A DNA stretch of 9,899 nt. Source: Avichristensenella sp031550455 (GTDB lineage Bacteria > Bacillota > Clostridia > Christensenellales > Aristaeellaceae). Both the position numbers and the translations under genes were made by a program. Numbering within the stretch: position 1 is the first letter of the stretch; each line of letters opens with the position of its first letter. Of the stretch, positions 5,017 to 9,899 are shown piece by piece. The notes beneath the pieces were generated by a model that did not search any database, was not told the DNA's origin, and was given only the letters and a program-made list of their open reading frames with translations. The stretch lies in NCBI GenBank assembly GCA_031550455.1, contig JAVBOQ010000209.1, forward strand, positions 1-9,899, read 5' to 3'.

Positions 5017-6510
5017 TTACAACAATATACAGATCATCCCGCCGTTGCCCTCGTTGACGATCTTCGTGAGCATATCCTGCACCTTGACCTGCGCGTCGCC
5101 CGGCATCTGCGCCAGCTTGTTGTTGAGCCCTTCGCGCACCATTTCATGCAGCGACTTGCCAAAAAAGTTGGTGTTCCAGATGCGTTGCGGGTCGCTTTCA
5201 AACTCGCTGAGCAAGTACTGCACGAATTCCTCGCTCTGCTTTTCCGTGCCGACAACCGGCGTGACCTCGGTCGTCAAGTCCGTCTTGATCAGGTGCAGCG
5301 ACGATGCGCTGGCTTTGAGCCGGACGCCGAACCGGTTGCCCTGCCGTACAATTTCAGGATCCTGCAGCGTCAGGTCGGACAGCATTGGCGCGACCAGCCC
5401 ATACCCGGTCTCACGCACGGACGCTAACGCGTCCGCGACGCGGTCATACTCGGCCTTTGCGGCGACCAACTCTTTGAGCAGCGACAAAAGATGCGCGTCT
5501 CCGCGAATCTCCGTGCCGCATTCCTCGCCCAGAATCCGGTTGAACAGCCCGTCCTTGAGCGGCAATGTAAGCCCGAGCCGCCCTTCCGAGAGCGATGTCT
5601 CGCCGCCCTGCATCGTCTCCGCGTATTCGGACCCCTCAAACGCGTCCGCGAACACTTCAGCGTCGCGCATCCTGAGTTTTTTCCCGGACACTGTCCTCAG
5701 GCGGTCGAACAGCGACTGCAACAGCCAATGGTTTTCGTCCAGCGCCTGCACCCACGCGGGCAGGTCGACACGCGCCTCGCGCAGCGGAAACGCCAGCAGC
5801 ATCTGTTCGAGCAGCGCGTTGATTTCCGCCGATTCCATGTTCTTGGCGTCGAGCGCGATCACGGGCGCGTCATATTTTTGCTCCAGCGCTTCGCGCAGTC
5901 TGCGCGTTTCCGGCGCGTCCGGCGTCGCGATGTTGAGCGCCACGACGAACGGTTTGTCAAGCTGCTGCAGCTCGCGGACGACGCGCTCCTCGGCCTCCGC
6001 GTAAGCGGAGCGCGGGATGTCGGTGATCGTGCCGTCGGTCGTGACGACGAGGCCGATCGTGCTATGGTCCTGAATCACCTTGCGCGTGCCGGTTTCGGCT
6101 GCCTCCTCAAAAGGAATGTCCCCGTCGAACCATGGCGTGCGCACCATGCGCGGCACGTCGTTCTCCTGCGTGCCGAGCGCGCCCTTGACAAGGTATCCCA
6201 CGCAGTCAACCAGGCGCACGCGGGCCTGCGCGCCGCCCACGCTCACTTCGGCGGCGGCGTCGGGCACAAACTTCGGCTGCGTCGTCATGATCGTGCGGCC
6301 GGATCCGCTGACCGGCAGCGCGTCCATGGCGCGGGCGCGCCGGTGCGTTCCCTCGACGAATGGCAGCACCATCTGTTCCATGAACCGCGTGATGAATGTC
6401 GATTTGCCCGTTCTGACAGGCCCAACGACGCCGATGTAAATCTCGCCGTCCGTTCGGTCGGCAATATCCCTGTATAGATCGAAGGAGCCCGTCCGTTCGT
6501 TGCCCTCCAA
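5017..6510 (-). CDS. spoIVA: Stage IV sporulation protein A, SpoIVA (spore coat morphogenetic ATPase)
   Basis: A 497-residue protein, close to the 492 of Bacillus subtilis SpoIVA and collinear with it throughout. SpoIVA is made in the mother cell, is recruited to the forespore by SpoVM, and polymerises with ATP hydrolysis into the coat basement layer. Seen: N-terminal FDLYRDIADRTDGEIYIGVVG, Walker A GPVRTGKST (residues 30-38), IMTTQPKFVP, VDCVGY, PRMVRTPW, GTRKVIQDHSTIG and TTDGTITDIPR in the TRAFAC-type domain. The C-terminal half carries EIRGDAHLL, AEYDRV, RQGNRFGVRLKA, GTEKQSEE and the invariant-type end NEGNGGMICILL. The start is TTG 6510, nine bases after GGAGG of GGAGGTGA; no ATG is available at the N-terminus. 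Expected to be under sigma-E control. Confidence 0.98.
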   Translation of the reverse strand: MEGNERTGSFDLYRDIADRTDGEIYIGVVGPVRTGKSTFITRFMEQMVLPFVEGTHRRARAMDALPVSGSGRTIMTTQPKFVPDAAAEVSVGGAQARVRLVDCVGYLVKGALGTQENDVPRMVRTPWFDGDIPFEEAAETGTRKVIQDHSTIGLVVTTDGTITDIPRSAYAEAEERVVRELQQLDKPFVVALNIATPDAPETRRLREALEQKYDAPVIALDAKNMESAEINALLEQMLLAFPLREARVDLPAWVQALDENHWLLQSLFDRLRTVSGKKLRMRDAEVFADAFEGSEYAETMQGGETSLSEGRLGLTLPLKDGLFNRILGEECGTEIRGDAHLLSLLKELVAAKAEYDRVADALASVRETGYGLVAPMLSDLTLQDPEIVRQGNRFGVRLKASASSLHLIKTDLTTEVTPVVGTEKQSEEFVQYLLSEFESDPQRIWNTNFFGKSLHEMVREGLNNKLAQMPGDAQVKVQDMLTKIVNEGNGGMICILL

Positions 6511-6533
6511 CCCGCGTCACCTCCGTTCGATGC

Positions 6534-6562
6534 AGGATATGACGCGGCGCGCGGAATCATAA
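6534..6562 (-). promoter_or_regulatory. Candidate sigma-E promoter of spoIVA
   Basis: Minus strand: a -10-like CATATCCT (6534-6541) resembles the sigma-E consensus CATACAnT in its CATA core and last T. An ATGAT-containing -35-like element (6555-6562) lies about 13-14 bases upstream, the right spacing for sigma-E. It overlaps the stop codon of the GNAT gene. The match is partial and supported mainly by the known sigma-E control of spoIVA in Bacillus. Confidence 0.3.
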
Positions 6563-7069
6563 CCGAATCCAGTAGTAGCAGATGCCTTCACGAATCTCGC
6601 GAAGTTCGCCGCCGCTTTTTTCGGTGACGCGGCGGGACGCCAGGTTGTCCTCGCGGATCGTCAAAAGCGCTTCGGTTAAGCCTGCCTTTCGCGCCTCGTC
6701 GAGCCCGGCTTTCAGCATCCGTTCGCCGTGGCCGCGGCGGCGGTATGCGGGCGCGATGAAATACCCGATGTTCCCGCCATGCTCGCGCAGTTCGTCATTG
6801 AGCGCGTGGCGCACGTTCAACCTGCCGACCGGCACGCCGTCGACATGAAACCAGAAAGTGGTTTGCCGAACGCCGCCGGGTTGCAAGCCGACGCCTTCGG
6901 CCATGTCTTCACGTTCGAGAAGCCACAGCTTGAACTGTTCAAAGGTGATCCCATAGACCTTGTTTGTCGTGTCGCCTTCCGGCGGCATCGATTGCAGCAT
7001 GTCATAAACATCCCGGCCGTCGTCCGGGGACAGCCGCCTCAGCGTATAGACATGTTCCGTTTGGGACAT
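6557..7069 (-). CDS. GNAT-family N-acetyltransferase
   Basis: A 170-residue GNAT-fold acetyltransferase that would move the acetyl group of acetyl-CoA to an amine; substrate unknown. Seen: N-terminal YTLRRLSPDDGRDVYDML (beta1-alpha1), FHVDGVPVGRLNVRHAL (beta2-3), GGNIGYFIAPAYRRRGHGERML (beta4 and the acetyl-CoA pyrophosphate-binding R/Q-x-x-G-x-G/A loop at RRRGHG), and a C-terminal ALLTIREDNLASRRVTEKSGGE segment with the usual N-x-x-S-x-x-x-x-K-x-G motif. The start ATG 7069 lies ten bases after GAGGAG. The frame remains open far upstream, but that part is shadow of the divergent gene. It lies 46 bases before spoIVA on the same strand and divergent from the membrane-protein gene at 7124; a functional link to sporulation is not shown. 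Confidence 0.9.
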   Translation of the reverse strand: MSQTEHVYTLRRLSPDDGRDVYDMLQSMPPEGDTTNKVYGITFEQFKLWLLEREDMAEGVGLQPGGVRQTTFWFHVDGVPVGRLNVRHALNDELREHGGNIGYFIAPAYRRRGHGERMLKAGLDEARKAGLTEALLTIREDNLASRRVTEKSGGELREIREGICYYWIRL

Positions 7070-7072
7070 CGT

Positions 7073-7100
7073 TTGCACACTCCTCGTTTTGTGGTATACT
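7073..7100 (+). promoter_or_regulatory. Sigma-A promoter of the 7124 membrane-protein gene
   Basis: TTGCAC (7073-7078) and TATACT (7095-7100) are separated by 16 bases; predicted initiation near 7107 leaves only about 17 bases of leader, nearly all occupied by the RBS GGGAGGTG (7111-7118). The promoter sits over the upstream and RBS region of the divergent GNAT gene (start 7069), so the two transcription units must share or overlap control DNA. Confidence 0.7.
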
Positions 7101-7123
7101 ACATCCGGTAGGGAGGTGTCCGT

Positions 7124-7588
7124 ATGTATCCCTTCGGTTGGCATGACCGCAGCGACGGCCGCAAGGCGCGTCAGATCCTGGTGATCGCCGTGATCGTTCT
7201 TTTTGTGCTGAACGTCGTCCAATTTGTCGTGTTTCGGCCCGGCGTGAACAAAGACGCCAGGTTCCGCAACGCGTTGTCCGTGCGCCTTCGCAGCAATGTG
7301 ACGAGCGCGATCAACACCATCGGGCAGTTGACCCGCACCGGCGGTTCCACAACGCAAATGCTGCTGTCCCAGACGAGGCAGTATCTGTACGCCGCGAACC
7401 AATGCAGCGAAATCGCGGAAGCGACGCTGGGCAGCAAATCGATGCTCAACGCGCAGTTGGTCAATGAAGCGATCGAGGCGGTGGGTAGCTGCGAGGCAAA
7501 CATTCTCGCGGGGCAGTCCATCGACACGCCGCTGGCTGTTCTTCGGGAAAAGATGGACGCGATCAGCGCGTCCGTCGCGTCGATGTAG
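7124..7588 (+). CDS. Uncharacterised single-pass membrane protein
   Basis: A 154-residue protein that I do not recognise. Seen: a short basic cytoplasmic N-terminus (GRKARQ, residues 12-17), one strong transmembrane helix at about residues 18-37, and a roughly 117-residue C-terminal domain expected outside the membrane. That domain is mostly helical by composition, rich in Ala, Gln, Ser and Thr, and contains only two cysteines (residues 94 and 123), which could form a disulfide. The start ATG 7124 is fixed by GGGAGGTG at 7111-7118 and by its own promoter. It is divergent from the GNAT gene and upstream of the solute-binding-like gene (184-base gap), so it may be monocistronic. It could be a cell-envelope factor, but no function should be assigned. 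Confidence 0.8.
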   Translation: MYPFGWHDRSDGRKARQILVIAVIVLFVLNVVQFVVFRPGVNKDARFRNALSVRLRSNVTSAINTIGQLTRTGGSTTQMLLSQTRQYLYAANQCSEIAEATLGSKSMLNAQLVNEAIEAVGSCEANILAGQSIDTPLAVLREKMDAISASVASM

Positions 7589-7772
7589 CGCACATTGTAG
7601 CACGGCAAACGGAGTGCGGCAAGCGGAGAACGCAAGCAAACCACGGCAAGCGCATGAGGCTTGACCTGCCTGATCCAGAGCGGTGGAGAGGCCGGGCTCC
7701 TCGGCTTTCCATCATTTTCGGCGACATGCGCGCCGTTCCTTCCCCATACATATGGCGGAGGGAGGGAATGGC
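7589..7772 (+). other. 184-base gap before the SBP-like gene
   Basis: No gene, and no clear promoter or terminator, is visible. A short GC-rich hairpin GCCG/CGGC occurs around 7692-7706 near a weak T-rich stretch, too small to call. The only firm element is the RBS region GGAGGGAGGG (about 7757-7766) for the next gene. Whether the next gene is cotranscribed with the 7124 gene cannot be told from the sequence. Confidence 0.4.
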
Positions 7773-8621
7773 ATGCGCTGTTGGGTGGCGCGGCTGCGCA
7801 CCGCGCTTGCGGTGCTGGCGACAGCCGCTTTGTTGTATCAGATTCCGGCGACGCTGCTGCCGATGTTTTCGCGGCGGGACGGCGCGGACGCGCAGCCCCG
7901 GCAAACGGTATTGCTGCGCGTCTGGCTTTCGGAACAGTGGACCGGCACGGCGATGGGCTGGCTGACCGGCCAGGCGGCGCGGTTTGAGCGGGAAAACCGG
8001 ACCGTCCGCGTGCTGGTGCGGCGCGCACAACGCGGCGACTGGGCGCTGCCCGGCGCGGTGCCGCCGGACATTTTGCTGTTTGACGCGGGCGCGGTCGGAG
8101 ATCCTCCCGCGCTGCTGACCGAGTTGGCGGACGGGTTTGGTGTGCGCGATTTTCTCGCGGGCAGCGGGACATGGCAGGGCAAAACATATGCCGTAGCGCT
8201 GTGTTACGGTGGCACGGCGTTGCTGACAAACCCGTCGGTGTCGACGGACGCGGTCGCGCGGCAAATGGAGTCGGAGCAGGATTTTCAGGATTTTGTGGGC
8301 GGGAAGCCGATCGCTCTTTCGGCGACATTGCGCGAGGCGCGCCGCCTTCAGATGCTGTGTGATGCCGGCGGCGGATTTGCCTATGTCGCGGAGCCGAACG
8401 ATAACGCCACAAACCTTCTGCTGATGGCCGGGCTGTTTCCCGGTACGGACGCGCGCGCGGCGGCAGCGGAAGCGTTCCTGCGCCATCTTTTGTCCGGCGA
8501 AGCGCAGGACGCGCTGCCGGACTGGTGGCTGCTGCCGGCAAGGGAAGGCCCGGAGTTGTCCGTACCGCTGCTCGCCGCGATGCAGCGGGCGATCCGCTAC
8601 GCGGCAAATGCGTTTGACTAA
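7773..8621 (+). CDS. Short extracellular solute-binding-protein-like protein with membrane anchor
   Basis: A 282-residue protein resembling ABC solute-binding family 1 (maltose/multiple-sugar type) but far shorter than the usual 400-450. Residues 8-31 are a hydrophobic signal or anchor. After it come LLRVWLSEQWTG, a helix with QAARFERENRTVRVLVRR (the family's F-x-x-x-x-x-x-x-V-x-V block), then PPDILLFDAG, and GKTYAVALCYGGTALLTNPS, which matches the hinge after lobe one. The second lobe is compressed (FVGGKPIALSATLREARR, then AAAEAFLRHLLSGEAQDAL). There is no lipobox cysteine; Cys3 precedes the hydrophobic segment. The start ATG 7773 is six bases after GGAGGG; the in-frame ATG 7752 is upstream of that RBS. 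No permease or ATPase genes adjoin it, so it may be a degenerate or repurposed binding protein. Confidence 0.72.
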   Translation: MRCWVARLRTALAVLATAALLYQIPATLLPMFSRRDGADAQPRQTVLLRVWLSEQWTGTAMGWLTGQAARFERENRTVRVLVRRAQRGDWALPGAVPPDILLFDAGAVGDPPALLTELADGFGVRDFLAGSGTWQGKTYAVALCYGGTALLTNPSVSTDAVARQMESEQDFQDFVGGKPIALSATLREARRLQMLCDAGGGFAYVAEPNDNATNLLLMAGLFPGTDARAAAAEAFLRHLLSGEAQDALPDWWLLPAREGPELSVPLLAAMQRAIRYAANAFD

Positions 8622-8643
8622 CCTCCCGGCAATGCGGTACAAT
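8614..8643 (+). promoter_or_regulatory. Sigma-A promoter of murB-rapZ
   Basis: TTGACT (8614-8619, overlapping the last codons and stop of the preceding gene) and TACAAT (8638-8643) are separated by 18 bases. Predicted initiation near 8650 gives an unusually short leader of about 14 bases in which the RBS is almost at the 5' end. Confidence 0.7.
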
Positions 8644-8663
8644 AGACGCAAAGAGGTGTGCGC

Positions 8664-9575
8664 ATGCTGTGGACGTTTGCCGGGCGGATTGCGTCGCTTG
8701 GCCTCAATCTCGCGAAAGACGCGCCGCTTTCGAAGCGGACGACGCTGCGTGTCGGCGGCCCGGCGGATTATCTTGTCGAGGCGCGGGACGCCGGCGAACT
8801 GTCCGCGGCGATTGCGGCGGCAAAGGAAGCCGGTGTTCCCGCGCTGGTGCTCGGCAACGGTTCGAACGTGCTTTTCCCTGACGAAGGCTATCGCGGGCTT
8901 GTGATCTGCACCAGCAAAATGGCGGCGGTGCGGGCAGACGGAAACCGCGTCATTGCAGAGGCCGGCGCGCCGCTGTTTCGTGTCGGGCAGGCCGCGCAGA
9001 AGGCCGGTCTGACAGGGTTTGAGGCGATTTCCGGTATTCCGGGAACAGTCGGCGGCGCGGTATACATGAACGCGGGCGCGTACGGAACGGAAATGGCGCG
9101 CGTCGTCGAGTCGGTCGACGCGGTTGACGCGGATGGTCGTCCGCGGACGCTGACGGCGGCGGAGCTTCGGTTCGGCTACCGGCATAGCGCGCTGATGGAT
9201 TTCGGCTGGACCGTCACCGGAGCGACTTTTTTGCTCGCGCCCGGCGAACCGGCCGCGATCGACGCGGCGACGCGCGACTACGCGGAAAGGCGAAAATCGA
9301 CGCAGCCGCTTTCCATGCCGAGCGCCGGAAGCTTTTTCAAGCGGCCCGAGGGGCACTTCGCGGGCGCATTGATCGAGGAGGCCGGACTGAAGGGCGCGTC
9401 CGTCGGCGGCGCGCAGGTTTCCGAAAAACACGCGGGTTTCCTCGTCAACACAGGAAACGCGACCGCGAACGATTTTCTCGAGCTGATGCTGTTTGTACAG
9501 GATCGCGTGATGCAAATGAGCGGCGTTCGGCTGGAGCCGGAGGTGCGGATTCTTCGATGCAATTCATCCTGTTGA
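8664..9575 (+). CDS. murB: UDP-N-acetylenolpyruvoylglucosamine reductase MurB (type II)
   Basis: A 303-residue cytoplasmic FAD enzyme that reduces UDP-GlcNAc-enolpyruvate to UDP-MurNAc with NADPH, the second committed step of peptidoglycan precursor synthesis. Seen: TTLRVGGPADYLVEA, LGNGSNVLFPDEGYRGLVI and EAISGIPGTVGGAVYMNAGAYGTEM in the FAD-binding domain; FGYRHS with the conserved arginine; then the substrate domain PSAGSFFKRP, where Ser of GSFFKRP is the expected proton donor, LIEEAGLKG, GGAQVSEKHAGFLVN, and LEPEVRIL with the catalytic glutamate. The C-terminal tail CNSSC after RIL comes from a 19-base overlap with rapZ. ATG 8664 is chosen because AAAGAGG (8650-8656) sits seven bases ahead; the GTG at 8658 is too close to it. 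Length and motif order are normal. Confidence 0.96.
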   Translation: MLWTFAGRIASLGLNLAKDAPLSKRTTLRVGGPADYLVEARDAGELSAAIAAAKEAGVPALVLGNGSNVLFPDEGYRGLVICTSKMAAVRADGNRVIAEAGAPLFRVGQAAQKAGLTGFEAISGIPGTVGGAVYMNAGAYGTEMARVVESVDAVDADGRPRTLTAAELRFGYRHSALMDFGWTVTGATFLLAPGEPAAIDAATRDYAERRKSTQPLSMPSAGSFFKRPEGHFAGALIEEAGLKGASVGGAQVSEKHAGFLVNTGNATANDFLELMLFVQDRVMQMSGVRLEPEVRILRCNSSC

Positions 9576-9899
9576 CCGGCCTGTCCGGCGCGGGCAAGAC
9601 GACCTCGCTGCGCTACCTGGAGGACATGGGCTGTCCGTATGTGGACAACCTGCCGCCTGCGATGGTGATGCGCTTCATTGACCTGTGGAAGCAGTCCGTG
9701 CCCACGGTGCGGACCGTCGTGATGGCGGTCGACATCCGAAGCGGCGACCTGTTCGACGCGCACGCGGTGCGGAACCTGATCCTTGCCGCGCGCGCGACCG
9801 GTACGGAGATCCGCGTGCTGTTTCTCGAGGCCTCCGACGAGACGCTGCTCAACCGGTTCAAGGAGACGCGGCGGGATCATCCGCTGCTTGAGCGGGCCG
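9557..9899 (+). CDS. rapZ: RNase adapter / nucleotide-binding protein RapZ (YvcJ), 5' part
   Basis: The first 114 residues are present with no stop; the gene runs off the window. The full protein is usually about 285-295 residues. Seen: a P-loop GLSGAGKT at residues 8-15, LEDMGCPYVDNLPPAMV (the RapZ/YvcJ hallmark D-N-L-P-P), VVMAVDIRSGD, VLFLEASDETLLNRFKETRRDHPL. RapZ is a P-loop ATP/GTPase; in Enterobacteria it adapts RNase E to the glmZ small RNA and so tunes glucosamine-6-phosphate synthesis. In Firmicutes the homologue YvcJ lies with yvcK and whiA and its role is less defined. ATG 9557 overlaps the end of murB by 19 bases, with GGAGGTG (9539-9545) inside murB. Coupling to murB fits the cell-wall precursor theme. 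Confidence 0.95.
   Translation, partial: MQFILLTGLSGAGKTTSLRYLEDMGCPYVDNLPPAMVMRFIDLWKQSVPTVRTVVMAVDIRSGDLFDAHAVRNLILAARATGTEIRVLFLEASDETLLNRFKETRRDHPLLERA

Larger units (their letters stand above)
4841..5020 (-). pseudogene. Start-less protein-like reading frame (possible gene remnant or dispersed repeat)
   Basis: In one minus-strand frame, codons from about 5020 to a TAA at 4841-4843 run open for 59 residues. They read like genuine protein: a basic start (KRKRRQEALPPGPP), then KDYIYDVDIERACGR, two cysteines, and a C-terminal WRASKKTLWIAVKYFM segment. No ATG, GTG or TTG with an RBS exists before the final residues, and upstream the frame dissolves into a shadow of spoIVA (it is the -1 frame relative to spoIVA). 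The stop ends exactly one base before the DUF2975 -35 box. Either it is the C-terminal remnant of a lost gene, a dispersed repeat carrying such a remnant, or a chance open frame. I do not recognise the family. Confidence 0.3.

Noticed and set aside
4841..5030. Programmed -1 frameshift at the end of spoIVA giving access to the start-less frame
   Set aside because: The open frame is in the -1 register, but there is no slippery heptamer before the spoIVA stop, and the normal SpoIVA C-terminus ends exactly at the stop.
7070..7639. Extension of the GNAT frame upstream to 7639
   Set aside because: The conserved GNAT fold begins right after ATG 7069, which has a GAGGAG RBS; the extension is antisense to the 7124 gene.
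7171..8607. 478-residue minus-strand open frame
   Set aside because: Pro/Arg/Ala-rich shadow of the 7124 and 7773 genes, without RBS or recognisable domains.
7563..9515. 650-residue minus-strand open frame opposite the SBP-like gene and murB
   Set aside because: Arg/His-rich shadow translation typical of high-GC DNA; plus-strand murB is unmistakable.

Overview
The window looks like chromosomal DNA from a high-GC, endospore-forming Bacillota of the Clostridia type. Three things point there: a full-length SpoIVA (spore-coat ATPase, absent outside spore formers), the murB-rapZ gene pair typical of Firmicutes, and strong AGGAGG-type ribosome binding sites with ATG, GTG and TTG starts. The exact lineage cannot be named from this stretch. 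Most genes are clearly GC-rich; one small cassette at about 3.83-4.85 kb is visibly more AT-rich.

Layout. (1) 1-3612, plus strand: a structured RNA leader (candidate Moco-type riboswitch, then a terminator-like hairpin). It precedes a four-gene operon: FecCD/BtuC-type permease, ABC ATPase, periplasmic-type binding protein and MobB. MobB makes molybdate or tungstate the best guess for the transported substrate (MolABC-like importer), although the transporter family also carries iron chelates and cobalamin. (2) 3662-3825: tRNA-Thr(GGT) with its own promoter and a 14-bp terminator hairpin. (3) 3897-4872, minus strand: an AT-richer two-gene cassette, DUF2975 membrane protein then a YozG-like Xre regulator, coupled by an ATGA overlap and driven by an excellent sigma-A promoter. 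(4) 4841-5016: a short gap with a start-less but protein-like reading frame and a perfect palindromic hairpin. (5) 5017-7069, minus strand: spoIVA (TTG start) preceded by a GNAT acetyltransferase gene. (6) 7073-8621, plus strand: a divergent unknown single-pass membrane protein, then a short solute-binding-protein-like membrane-anchored protein. (7) 8614-9899, plus strand: murB with its own promoter, overlapping rapZ, which runs off the window.

How it fits together. The first operon would take up an oxyanion for molybdenum or tungsten cofactor enzymes and hand the cofactor pathway a MobB GTPase, with the leader RNA a plausible feedback sensor. The DUF2975/Xre pair is a self-contained, probably autoregulated module beside a tRNA gene. 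The right end is a conserved core envelope block: peptidoglycan precursor synthesis (MurB), its regulator RapZ, and the SpoIVA coat scaffold.

The most promising unexplained items are the leader RNA coupled to a putative molybdate/tungstate importer, the start-less conserved-looking frame at 4841-5020, and the two uncharacterised membrane-anchored proteins between 7124 and 8621.
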